From Saccoglossus kowalevskii (Eukaryota > Hemichordata > Enteropneusta > Harrimaniidae), in assembly GCF_000003605.2 (NCBI RefSeq), contig NW_003133360.1:198889-226943 (forward strand): DNA of 28,055 nt. The letters are read 5' to 3'. The position numbers and the translations under genes were made by a program. This document shows, in pieces, positions 9,244 through 18,606 of this stretch (its first letter is position 1; the number at the start of each line of letters is the position of its first letter). The notes beneath the pieces are model-generated. The model was not told where the DNA came from. It saw nothing but the letters and a program-made list of their open reading frames with translations, and did not search any database.

Positions 9244-10078
9244 CGGTGCTGTTAGCAATGCATATTACAATTAAAGAACAGAAGATATCATTAGAAAATG
9301 AACAATATGTATAGTATCAAAGCAATTGGACTTGCGGTTTTTAACAAGAAGTTGAAAATATCACTTTTACAAACAAGCAGCCTGTCGGCTGAGATAGCTC
9401 CGCTGTTAGCAATGCACATTTCAATTAAAGAAGTGAAGACATCATTAGAAAATGAACAATATGAATAGTATCAAAGCAATCAGACTTACAGTTTTTAACA
9501 AGAAGTCGAAAATATCACTTTTTACCAAAAATTACAAAAATATTCACCAAAATAAATTAATTAGAGAATTGAAGATATCATCACGAAATGAACAAATCTA
9601 AAAGAGGTCCACATGTAGTACCTATATATGCAATATCAAAGCAATCGCACTTGCGATTTTTAACAAGAAGTCGAAAATATTGCTTTTTACCGAAAATGAC
9701 AAAAATATTCACCAAAATTAGATAATTAAAGATATCATCACGAAATGAATAAATCTGAGAGAGGTGCACATGTAGTACCTATATATGTAATATCAAAGTA
9801 ATCGGACTTGAGGTTTTTTACAAGAAGTCGAAAATATCACTTTTTACCAAAAATGACAAAAATATTCACCAAAAATAGCGAATTTGAGATTTTGACATGC
9901 GATGAACAAATCTGAGAAAGAACCATCCAAGGTACTTGCATATCAAATTTGAAAACATTCTGACTTGCAGTTTTGAAGAAGAAGTTGAAATTGTAAAGTT
10001 GACGCAGACGACGCATGCCAACGGTCAATCAGTAATATGAACAGCCCCGCTGTGTCGACTTTGTCGACAGTGGAGCTA
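9244..10078. repeat. Family 3 element, copy B, inserted into an older fragment of its own family
   Basis: 9244-9370 is a 5' fragment (TGCTGTTAGCAATGCATATT onward to ATCACTTTTAC). A complete element starts at 9371 with AAACAAGCAGCCTGTCGGCT. Subterminal TAGCTCCGCTGT lies at 9395-9406 and its near-complement ACAGTGGAGCTA at 10067-10078. A terminal hairpin of the form GTCGAC-TTT-GTCGAC precedes the end, and core units of about 160 bp lie between. The intron sequence 8681-9243 to the left shows no other feature. Confidence 0.68.
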
Positions 10079-10110
10079 AAAAATTCTCATATAAATTTTA
10101 TATCACTTAC

Positions 10111-10376
10111 CAAAACATCCGATTTTAATAGTTTCTGTATCATCGTGGCCATCTTCACAGAATGACTATTTAAGGCATAATCCAGTGGACTCTTGCCTTT
10201 ATCATCATTCACATTTAATGCAGCTCCAACATCAAATAATAATTGTAAAATATCGGTATTTTCATAAGTACCAAAGTCACATGTTTTCATTATATGGTGC
10301 ATAACAGTCCGTCCCTGATTGTCCACTGCTGCCAAGTCCACACTGCTCTTCTTTTCAAATTTTTCTTTCTTCTCAT
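10111..10376 (-). CDS. PARP exon 24: last ankyrin repeats
   Basis: Residues 1226-1314. After a Lys/Glu start (EKKEKFEKKSS) come NQGRTVMHHIMKTCDFG, DILQLLFDVGAALNVNDDKG and KSPLDYALNSHSVKMATMI, ankyrin-like helices and a 'vG A.lnv.D..G.spLdyA' turn. Donor TTG|GTAAGT; acceptor CATCAG|AT. The downstream intron carries a large repeat element and the upstream one a 43-bp minisatellite. Confidence 0.93.
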
Positions 10377-10489
10377 CTGATGAAGTAAAAATACAAGTAT
10401 TACTTATCTGAATATTATACTTGATAATCATAGAGCAAGCCAATGCTTTTGGTATAAAGTCCAGGTCATTTGGTTAGTTTTGGTCAGCA

Positions 10490-11627
10490 CACCAAGCAAC
10501 ATGATTGGTTCCCTGCCTCAAGTGTCATATCACACCAAGCAACATGATTGGTTCCCTGTCTCAAGTCTCATATCACATCAAGCAACATGATTGGTTCCCT
10601 GCATTAAGGCTCATATCACACCAAGCAACATGATTGGTTCCCTGTCTCAAGTCTCATATCACACCAAGCAACATGATTGGTTCCCTGCATTAAGTCTCAT
10701 ATCAAACCAAGCAACATGATTGGTTCCCTGCATTAAGTCTCATATCAAACCAAGCAACATGATTGGTTCCCTGCATTAGGTCTTATATCACACCAAGCAA
10801 CATGATTGGTTCCCTGCATTAAGTCTCATATCAAACCAAGCAACATGATTGGTTCCCTGCATTAGGTCTTATATCAAACCAAGCAACATGATTGGTTTCC
10901 TGCATTAAGTCTCATATCACACCAAGCAACATGATTGGTTCCCTGCATTAAGTCTCATATCAAACCAAGCAACATGATTGGTTCCCTGCATTAAGTCTTA
11001 TATCACACCAAGCAACATGATTGGTTCCCTGCATTAAGTCTTATATCACACCAAGCAACATGATTGGTTCCCTGCATTAAGTCTTATATCACACCAAGCA
11101 ACATGATTGGTTTCCTGCATTAAGTCTTATATCACACCAAGCAACATGATTGGTTTCCTGCATTAAGTCTTATATCACACCAAGCAACATGATTGGTTCC
11201 CTGCATTAAGTCTCGTATCAAACCAAGCAACATGATTGGTTTCCTGCATTAAGTCTTATATAACACCAAGCAACATGATTGGTTCCCTGCATTAAGTCTT
11301 ATATCACACCAAGCAACATGATTGGTTCCCTGCATTAAGTCTCATATCAAACCAAGCAACATGATTGGTTCCCTGCATTAAGTCTTATATCACACCAAGC
11401 AACATGATTGGTTTCCTGCATTAAGTCACATATCACACCAAGCAACATGATTGGTTTCCTGCATTAAGTCTCATATCACACCAAGCAACATGATTGGTTT
11501 CCTGCATTAAGTCTCATATCAAACCAAGCAACATGATTGGTTCCCTGCATTAAGTCTCATATCAAACCAAGCAACATGATTGGTTTCCTGCATTAAGTCT
11601 TATATCACACCAAGCAACATGATTGGT
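10490..11627. repeat. 43-bp minisatellite, about 26 copies
   Basis: Unit CACCAAGCAACATGATTGG + TTCCCTGCATTAAGTCTCATATCA, period 43 bp (ACCAAGC at 10921 and 10964, for example). Copies differ by a few substitutions (CCC/TCC, CACACC/CAAACC, TCTCAT/TCTTAT). It fills most of the intron between the acidic exon and the last ankyrin exon. No copy encodes an exon. Confidence 0.97.
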
Positions 11628-11716
11628 GTTTTGCACATAAGAGTCAATATTCTGTGACTACAATTCATTGTTACACATATTTACAATACTAGATCAGATC
11701 AGAGAATATAAGTTAC

Positions 11717-11827
11717 CTTTGTCTTTCTCTTCTTCTTCCTCCTCTTCCTCCATTGATTCTTCATGTTCCTCATCCTCATCTTCATCTTCATTGTCAGAGT
11801 CTTCATTACTGTTATCATCACTAACAC
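11717..11827 (-). CDS. PARP exon 23: acidic low-complexity exon
   Basis: Residues 1189-1226: VSDDNSNEDSDNEDEDEDEE, then a run of eight Glu ending EKDK. Almost entirely Asp/Glu/Ser. Borders TTTCAG|GTG and AAAG|GTAACT keep frame with both neighbours, so it is real coding sequence and not a simple repeat. It splits the ankyrin region from its last repeats and may be a disordered acidic patch. The Ser-rich frame on the other strand is a shadow. Confidence 0.85.
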
Positions 11828-12346
11828 CTGAAATAAGACATTTTTATTATTATCAAACATTTTACCATATATGATTGGCTTTGCATTACACTGAGCAGTA
11901 AATCATTCAATCAAGGAATAAAACATGAATAAAACATGATGTTCGTTCCACAGATTAGCATCTAAATGCTATCTACCGGTAATTGTTATTCCATCCATGT
12001 GACTGGTCATAGAGCAAATACAGTATTGAACTTTGAGCCCAATGACAATGTTATATGCCGTTTGGATTATTAAACTACTTAGTTATTGTTATCTACTCAT
12101 TACAGAGAGAATAACTGCTATGACATAGTCGCATGATGACAAAACACTCAAAAACAAATAAAATGCATATATTGAAATTACCCCCCAAAAAATGTTTGCA
12201 ATGTTTTGTATGAAATTTATTATTGCTGATTTTTTATGAGTTAAATGTAAAATACTTGAAAATAGGTATCGGTATATGTGCTGGATTTTATTTTAACTGC
12301 CACAGCAAAAATAAATTCTGAGTGAAAATAACCTATTTTACATTAC
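11828..12346. other. Intron without clear content
   Basis: AT-rich, with a poly-C run near 12181 and a short dispersed motif near 12284 shared with 6209/6280. No exon, RNA or element edges recognised. Confidence 0.45.
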
Positions 12347-12518
12347 TTTTATATAATCCAAATGACACTGGTGGAACAGCTCCATGTGTTCCCCTTAGTC
12401 TGTTTGAATGTAAGGGTCTCCGTCCAAATACACCATATCTGAATCCTTGCGTCGTCGCTGCCACCACTTTCATCTCATAGTCAGTATCTAACAGCAATTT
12501 TACATTTTCTATATCACC
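12347..12518 (-). CDS. PARP exon 22: ankyrin-adjacent exon
   Basis: Residues 1132-1189: GDIENVKLLLDTDYEMKVVA, then TQGFRYGVFGRRPLHSNRLR and VSFGLYKS. The first helix pair is ankyrin-like and continues from the previous exon (MHAAKQ-GDIENVKLLL). The Gly/Arg-rich remainder is not an ankyrin repeat. Reading runs open past the donor to a stop at 12335, but splicing at TATAAAA|GTAATG gives a frame-correct join to the acidic exon. Confidence 0.85.
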
Positions 12519-12739
12519 CTGAGAAAACACATAATTGTTATAATAGTACCCAGTAAGATTATTGTTTTATTACAAGTAACTTCAACATTTAACTACTTAT
12601 TACTGATGCAATGAATATTACTTTATAGGGCTTGAAAATTTTGTGAATTAAACATTTATAAATCTTTTATTTATTTCAAAGGATATTTGAAAACAACTTA
12701 AACCAATCACCAATACCTTAGAGGATCAATACAGTCAAA

Positions 12740-12985
12740 TATTGAAAAATATCATTTTTTTATCTCTTTTATATTATATATTCAAAATATCAACTCAATC
12801 AGAGTAGCCATTTTCAAGAAGAATTTTTTACTCAAAATGCCAAAAAAGAGAATTGAAATTATCATCATAAAACAAAAGAACAAATTTGGGGAGAATCAAG
12901 TATGATATTTATTAAAGCCATAGGTCTTACAGTTTTAAAGACAAATTGAAAAAGAAAAGTTGACACCAGACATTTGGTAATAAGA
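12740..12985. repeat. Eroded family 3 fragment
   Basis: Shares the family 3 word order in diverged form: ATATCA-TTTTTT, TTTTCAAGAAG, TTTTTTACTCAAAATGCCAA, GAGAATTGAAATTATCATCA and GAACAAATTTGGGGAGA. No ends or hairpin. The rest of the intron, 12986-13591, shows no recognisable feature; short open frames at 13037-13238 on both strands have no family resemblance. Confidence 0.5.
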
Positions 12986-13591
12986 GTAGATTGGCTTGAC
13001 TTTATTTTCTGTCTTATCATTAAAATCTGACTTATTTTAGCTACATGTATTGAAAGTAGAAACCCTGTCACTTATATTATCACATACATACCTAGAGCAA
13101 TACTGTACGGGTAAATGCCCTGTCAAAATGGTTTCCATGGAGATGACTAAGATGTATAAAGAGCCCCATACAATGATATCTAATTTTATTGTTTTACATT
13201 TTAATTCCTTGAAAAACAAGTTTGTAGAATCTCATTGACATTGACACAAAATTTTCATGACTTGTCCGTTTCGCCACGCCCTCTATAGTTGTCACCATGT
13301 TTTTGACGTGATAAGTATGCTAATGAGTAGCATTAATTGTGCCAACCAATGAAAACCAGCTTCTAGTCTGACCTGGCCTGATGCATAAAATGTTTTGCGC
13401 AAGTACACGCCAGTATTTTTGGAAGTGTTCCACCCTGGGGTTTAGTAACACCACTACATATCATGAATAAGTAATAACAATGAATACAGAACACACCAGT
13501 TGTGGTAATTTTGCATTGAAACAAGATTTAGAGAAAACAAAATTCTAAAATTGCCAGAATGGTATTGCAACTTTTAAAATACACTCCATAC

Positions 13592-13859
13592 CTGTTTTGC
13601 TGCATGCATAAGTGGTGACATTTTATTCTTATCACAGTAATTCACGTCTGCACCATTTTGAAGTAAGAATTTGATGGCTTGGAAGTTCTTCCTATGAATA
13701 GCTACTATTAGGGGTGTTAATTCTTGTTGTCCTGCAGCCGATGATACAAACCATTCCTCAGCGTCATAACCTGTGATGTTCTGATCTTGAAATATTTTGT
13801 ATTCTATCTTGGGGAATACTCCTGCACAGTTCAAGGTGGCCCCATTTTCTATCAATAGC
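13592..13859 (-). CDS. PARP exon 21: ankyrin repeats
   Basis: Residues 1042-1131. Clear repeats: LLIENGATLNCAG, LTPLIVAIHRKNFQAIKFL, NGADVNYCDKNKMSPLMHAA. The loop between them (FPKIEYKIFQDQNITGYDAE) is a long insertion in the first repeat. Acceptor TACTGCAG|G, donor CAG|GTATGG. Confidence 0.95.
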
Positions 13860-13957
13860 CTGCAGTAAAGCAAAAACACAATGTCAATGTTTCTTCTTTT
13901 CAATCATAGTGTCAGATTTTGTAAATGAAAAGAGCATAATAATTTTTTTTTTGTTTC

Positions 13958-14136
13958 TATAATATTTCTGGAAATGAAATTTAATTTTAAAGCCAACAGA
14001 CAAAATTTGAGTCAATTTTTTACTCAAAAAACAGGGCTATTTTAGTCCAAATCTTCAGAAGGAAGGAGCAGATTATAAACAGGACTATTTTGTGAATTTG
14101 TGATGAAATGAGGGAACTGGTGGTGAAAAGGTTAAA
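13958..14136. repeat. Dispersed intronic repeat, copy 1 of 2
   Basis: Similar along about 180 bp to 16172-16352. Shared words are AATATTTCT.GAAATGAA, GCCAACAGACAAAAT, GGACTATTT.GTGAATTTG and the end GGGAACTGGTGGTGAAAAGG. No inverted ends recognised; class unknown. Confidence 0.8.
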
Positions 14137-14257
14137 ATAAAATGATTACTCATGACAAACCACAAGCATCAATCAAAGATGTTCAAGGAAACAAGTTCAA
14201 AGGAAAGTACAAGTCCAACAAAAGATACAAGCATGATTATTGGTTAATATTACATAC

Positions 14258-14375
14258 TTTATCATATCTTTGGTCTGTTCATCAAACACACTGTCCCAAA
14301 GTAATGATATTATTGGTAATCTACCCTTGTTATCTGCTATCGTTACACACTCTTTCACTTGACTTGCACATTTCT
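14258..14375 (-). CDS. PARP exon 20: divergent ankyrin repeat
   Basis: Residues 1003-1042: KCASQVKECVTIADNKGRLP, then IISLLWDSVFDEQTKDMIK. 'D.kGrlPi..Ll' is an ankyrin-type turn with the usual T-P-L-H replaced. Borders TTGCAG|AG and ATAAA|GTATGT. It joins exon 21 as DMIK-LLIENGA, completing an ankyrin helix. Confidence 0.9.
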
Positions 14376-14508
14376 CTGCAACAAAATGAACACAAGATAA
14401 TGCATTGAGACCTCAGTTAATCATGCCGTTAAAAATATAAAATCCAATTTACAGGCCCTGCCACATTGCTTGTAGATATACAAATCTATATATTCAGATT
14501 ATATAATA

Positions 14509-15597
14509 CAGTCAAACCTCGTTAGTGCGAATATCAAGGCCCCAGGTGAATATTTTCGTTATAACCGGTGTTCGTAATAACCGATCACCACTAGAGGGCG
14601 CTTTACAGAAACAAACTAATTACCATAAGTCAGGGTAAACAAAACTATGGCGCCATTTTAAACACTAGACCAAGCATTAAAAACACACAAATAGTATTGA
14701 AATAAACGTTGTCATGTTTATTAAAATAATATTAAAATGGAAAATACAAATGTTGAATTCGGAATGCTTCATTCTCTGTCCTAAATCTTCGGCCTTTGCC
14801 TGGAGGATAGGACCGCTGATTGGGACATTCATAGAATGGGCACTGGTAAACCATTTCAGCAATGCCTGCTCAACGTCGTCGACTGCTGAAAACCGCATTC
14901 GCTTCCGGCACGGCTCAATTTTGTTGTGTTCGAACATCTTCAAAACATCAGTTTTTTTCTTTAAAATCGTTGACAGTGTACTGGGTTTAACATCAAATTT
15001 TCGACAGACATCGCCGTGACGAATGCCCGACTCAATCGCTTTGATCATTTGGACTTTACAGTCCAACGACAAGGCACGCCGTTTGACACGAGTTGACATT
15101 TTGAAGTCAGGACGGAAACTGGCATCTTACTCGTAGTCGCCGTAATTTATCTAAAATTTACAGCGTCCATGCTTCACACTTTTTTATTGTGAATCTTAAA
15201 ATTAAAAACTCGAGCAGCAAAGGCGTCGAAAGTGACTAGACACTGGAAGTCACGTACACAAAAGATTTTCACGCCCAGTGAATGGCTACATTGTTTTTAT
15301 TTTACGCTGCACAGCTCAAGCCCACTGCCAACAGCGGAAGCGTAAGACCGTGTATTTGGCGGTTCGTTTTAGGATTTCGCAGCTGTTTGAGCGAATGAAA
15401 TGTTCGCTATAGGTGTTACAGACCATTGTTTTTCAGAGAAAATCCTTTCGTACTAAGCGGGTTTTCGTAATAAACGAGTTCGTTCTAAGCGTTGTCAATT
15501 ACCATAGGGATAATCGATTTTCAAACGGGACTTCGGTGTTCGTTCGTTGTAACCGGTATTTCGTTGTAACCGAGTTCGTATTAACGAGTTTTGACTG
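14509..15597 (-). mobile_element. Tigger/pogo-like DNA transposon, internally deleted, with TA flanks
   Basis: Left end CAGTCAAACCTCGTTAGTGC; right end (inverse complement) CAGTCAAAACTCGTTAATAC. Both sides are flanked by TA (14507-14508 and 15598-15599), as expected for Tc1/mariner-superfamily insertion. Length 1,089 bp versus the roughly 2-3 kb usual for complete Tigger elements. Further TTCGTTATAACCGG/GTAATAACCGA-like subterminal repeats lie at both ends. It carries the N-terminal transposase frame at 14677-15099 on the minus strand, the same strand as the host gene, in an intron. Confidence 0.9.
14677..15099 (-). CDS. Truncated Tigger/pogo transposase: psq-type HTH plus start of CENP-B-type HTH, no DDE domain
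   Basis: 140 residues from ATG at 15099. Residues about 1-55 are a pipsqueak/CENP-B-N helix-turn-helix: LDCKVQMIKAIESG, HGDVCRKFDVKPSTLSTILK. Residues about 72-112 match the Tc5/CENP-B second HTH: VEQALLKWFTSAHSMNVPIS and LQAKAEDLGQRM. Then comes a Phe/Ile-rich tail (FHFNIILINMTTFISILF) with no family match, reading into the deletion join. The catalytic DDE domain (normally a few hundred residues more) is absent, so it cannot cut DNA by itself; it could at most bind DNA. Confidence 0.85.
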   Translation of the reverse strand: MSTRVKRRALSLDCKVQMIKAIESGIRHGDVCRKFDVKPSTLSTILKKKTDVLKMFEHNKIEPCRKRMRFSAVDDVEQALLKWFTSAHSMNVPISGPILQAKAEDLGQRMKHSEFNICIFHFNIILINMTTFISILFVCF

Positions 15598-15653
15598 TAT
15601 ATCATATAATTAATATAATTTTAATACCATATTCATACACCATCACAACTTAC

Positions 15654-15771
15654 CAAGAAACAGTTTCAATAATTTATTATTCTGCATAACTGCCAGATAA
15701 TGTATAGGAGTACAACCATAGACATCTCGGACTGTCAGTTTAAGACCATGTGTCAATAAGTCTGCCCCTAT
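15654..15771 (-). CDS. PARP exon 19: ankyrin repeat
   Basis: Residues 964-1003: IGADLLTHGLKLTVRDVYG then CTPIHYLAVMQNNKLLKLFL. Canonical 'rD.yG.TPiHyla...n' ankyrin turn. Borders TCTACAG|ATA and CTTG|GTAAGT. Its downstream intron (14376-15653) contains the Tigger-like transposon. Confidence 0.93.
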
Positions 15772-15901
15772 CTGTAGAAAGACAAGACATAGGAGAAAGA
15801 GATTGCAGGAACACCAAATGAAGATACGATATAACCATGTAACAACACAGTTAATGAACGCAATGGTTTAGAATAGACCTGTACAAAGAAAGGAATGTTA
15901 C

Positions 15902-16069
15902 CTTCAGACACTGATCTTGAACATGTTCATCAGTATCTTGACTACCAGTTAGTGCCAATGTATGCAGAAGATTCCTAGCTTTCTTAATAATCACTTGTAG
16001 TCTACTGTGGTCTTTCTGTTTTCGTAACATGCTTGACACTAATTGATACGCATATGCTTCTAATGCACT
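15902..16069 (-). CDS. PARP exon 18: helical segment between ankyrin blocks
   Basis: Residues 908-963: SALEAYAYQLVSSMLRKQKD, RLQVIIKKARNLLHTLALTG, ending DEHVQDQCLK. 'NLLHTLAL' resembles a degenerate ankyrin helix; the rest is basic/helical. 168 bp, phase 0 at both ends. Borders CTACAG|AGT and AAG|GTAACA. Confidence 0.9.
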
Positions 16070-16171
16070 CTGTAGTATATGGGAAAAAAACAGCCATATA
16101 TAATTGCTGGTTTAACATTTTCAGCACCAAACTTTCTTGCCTAAATTTGTTTGCTTTTTTTTAATATTCTT

Positions 16172-16352
16172 CAATATTTCTAGAAATGAACCTTAATTTT
16201 GGAGCCAACAGACAAAATATGAGTACATTTTCAGTTTTACTAAAAAATTTTTTACTATTTTTGTCCCAATCTCCTAAAGGAAATTGCAGACTATAAAAGG
16301 ACTATTTCGTGAATTTGAGATGAAAAGAGGGAACTGGTGGTGAAAAGGTTAA
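16172..16352. repeat. Dispersed intronic repeat, copy 2 of 2
   Basis: Counterpart of 13958-14136, in the same orientation, ending GGGAACTGGTGGTGAAAAGG-TTAA. Both copies sit in introns of the same gene about 2.2 kb apart. Confidence 0.8.
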
Positions 16353-16473
16353 CAAATCTTGTGTATAATAACAAAATATAGACCATGCAAGAATGAATGA
16401 CAAGCAGCTGTTGTACAAGAAAGTAATTTAGAGACAACAAATTATATTTCTACTGGGTACATTTATTACTTAC

Positions 16474-16741
16474 GTTAACAGCACTAGCATATTCATATCG
16501 TTTTAATTCCCACTGTTCCATGAGTAAAAACACGACACCTTGCCATCCATTTTCTACAACTTTGTGAAATAATGAGTATTCAAATGGTTTAGGAGGTGGT
16601 AAGATTGTGGGACAGTACTTCCAGATTGGCTTCACAGGCTTTCCTTCTTCATTTTCAAGGTCTTTTGTCGAGACTTTTTCAGGGGGATACACAATGTTGA
16701 TATTCGTACACGCACCATTTTGAATTAGAAGAATTGCACAA
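16474..16741 (-). CDS. PARP exon 17: ankyrin repeats with a Pro-rich loop
   Basis: Residues 818-907: CAILLIQNGACTNINIVYPP, a loop with PTILPPPKPF, then YSLFHKVVENGWQGVVFLLM. The loop of about 40 residues interrupts an ankyrin finger. Borders TTTCAG|T and AAC|GTAAGT. The intron upstream of it in transcription (16742-17263) is nearly all 41-bp minisatellite. Confidence 0.93.
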
Positions 16742-16789
16742 CTGAAATTAACAACAAATAAAACATGGCATTTCAAATATGAAGACATG

Positions 16790-17264
16790 CAAAGATGACA
16801 TAGCCCTTGTCTGTTATTCCACATATACTTCAAAGATGACATAGCCCTTGTCTGTTATTCCACATATACTTCAAAGATGACATAGCCCTTGTCTGTTATT
16901 CCACATATACTTCAAAGATGACATAGCTTTTGTCTGTTATTCCACATATACTTCAAAGATGACATAGCCCTTGTCTGTTATTCCACATATACTTCAAAGA
17001 TGACATAGCTTTTGTCTGTTATTCCACATATACTTCAAAGATGACATAGCCATTGTCTGTTATTCCACATATACTGCTAAGATGGCATAGCCCTTGTCTG
17101 TCATTTCACAGATATTCCAAAGATGAAATATCTCTTACCTGTCATTCCTCACACACACTCTAAAGATGACATAGCCCTTGTCTGTCATTCCACACACATT
17201 CTTAAGATGACATAGCCCTTGTCTGTTATTCCACATATATTCCAAAGATGACATAGCCCTTACC
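16790..17264. repeat. 41-bp minisatellite ending at a splice donor, about 11-12 copies
   Basis: Unit CAAAGATGACATAGCCCTTG + TCTGTTATTCCACATATACTT, period 41 bp (16831, 16872 and onward). Copies become more variable to the right. The last copy reads GACATAGCCCTTACCTGTCA, where TTAC|CTGTC is the inverse complement of the donor GACAG|GTAA of the exon at 17264-17340. Confidence 0.95.
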
Positions 17265-17340
17265 TGTCATGTCCTGCTTGTACAGCCAGACCTAATGGCG
17301 TATTACCATGGTTATCTTTTTGATCTAAGTCTATCCTCCA
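17264..17340 (-). CDS. PARP exon 16: ankyrin repeat; donor abuts a minisatellite
   Basis: Residues 793-818: WRIDLDQKDNHGNTPLGLAV then QAGHDS. Typical 'D..GnTPL.lAv..gh'. Borders TTTGCAG|TGG and GACAG|GTAAGG. The 41-bp tandem array at 16790-17264 runs right up to this donor and resembles it. Confidence 0.95.
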
Positions 17341-18202
17341 CTGCAAACAAGAAACAAAAAAAATTATTGGCCCATTATTTGAAAACTATACTGAGTTAGT
17401 CTTTTTCTATATCATATACATATTAAATGTACAGTATTATTCTTACGCTAACAGATTAAATATGACAGCAATAGTATGAATGTTCTAAATTATTATATCT
17501 CAACAAGGTTGATGGATTGTTATTTGTTTACCATACTGGTGAATATCAGACAGGGGCAGGTATTATTAATTGCAAAATAACATTTCATACCTTTAATAGT
17601 TCCATATTGAAATAATAAAAATAATCTCATAATCCCTTATAGAATATAACATTCCCTAAATAGAGTAGAAATTGATCTAAGCGAAATTTTAGCGAAAAAA
17701 ATATACAAGCCATGTATGATTTTGGCAGAAAAATATTATTGTCTACATAAGAAGAACAACACATCTGGTTACTAACAGATCTTGGGGAGTATAGTACTGA
17801 CCATCAGGTTCTCATTTTTATGTCTAAACTTTTTAATTTATTTTGGGCCCAATTTTCACATATATCATGAAAATTATATATAATAATAATCACAGTGAAA
17901 TTGAATTATTGCAACCACAAGAAACAAGGGTTTAAGACAAAAACAACAAAGAGGAAGAAGAATTTCTTTGCTTCATCGGATGATACAAGCAAGGTAAAAT
18001 TAAAAGTGCTTATCGACCACATCATATATGCCACCATTATCCTAGCCACAAGAAGTGTTAATAATGATAAAAATATGCATCATTATGGGCAAGGTAAAAA
18101 AAGGAATATTGATAGATATAATGTTGGCTAGGAAGAGATATACATGAAGTGTGTGTACATGTACCAGGATTTAAAGGTCATGCACAAATCGTTGTAACTC
18201 AC
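17341..18202. other. Intron without recognised content
   Basis: AT-rich. A Lys-rich open frame on the plus strand (17895-18131) has no family resemblance and no codon pattern suggesting a gene. Confidence 0.5.
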
Positions 18203-18606
18203 CTTGGCTTTATGAGTTGTAATATGAAGGCAGGATATTGCAGCACCTCTGAATGCAGCCCTATGTAATACCGATTGTCCATATTTATCTGTACTATCAA
18301 CTCCTTTATCATTCATAGCTTTAGTTAATAAGCTAACCACTTCAATAGGATCTAGTTGTGATTTATCAGTATGTTCACCCATTTTAACTAATGCATAATG
18401 CAATGGCAGTCTATTGTATTTATCTCTCACTAAGGGGTTTGCTCCTTTTTCCAGCAGAATTTCCTCTGTTTCTACGGACGAGTCTGGTCCACCAGTATTG
18501 CTATTCACGGCATAGTGTAATGGAGTACACAGCTTATTATCCATAGCATTTACGTCAGCTCCTGCTTCTATAAGTGACCTCACGGCTGATGCTGTCTCAT
18601 GGCCAG
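18203..18606 (-). CDS. PARP exon 15: four ankyrin repeats (largest exon)
   Basis: Residues 658-792. Repeats: VRSLIEAGADVNAMDNKLCT with PLHYAV; EILLEKGANPLVRDKYNR with LPLHYALVKMG; VDSTDKYGQSVLHRAAFRG; ending LHITTHKAK. 404 bp in one frame. Acceptor AAAACAG|CT, donor AAG|GTGAGT. The strongest ankyrin block in the window. Confidence 0.97.

Noticed and set aside
10490-11627. Possible CRISPR array (regular 43-bp repeats)
   Set aside because: No unique spacers; the whole unit repeats head to tail, and the setting is a eukaryotic intron. The same holds for the 26- and 41-bp arrays.
11668-11874. Poly-Ser plus-strand frame
   Set aside because: Antisense of the acidic exon 11717-11827.
14714-15019. 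Plus-strand frame inside the Tigger-like element
   Set aside because: Antisense shadow of the transposase DNA-binding frame, which has recognisable HTH motifs.
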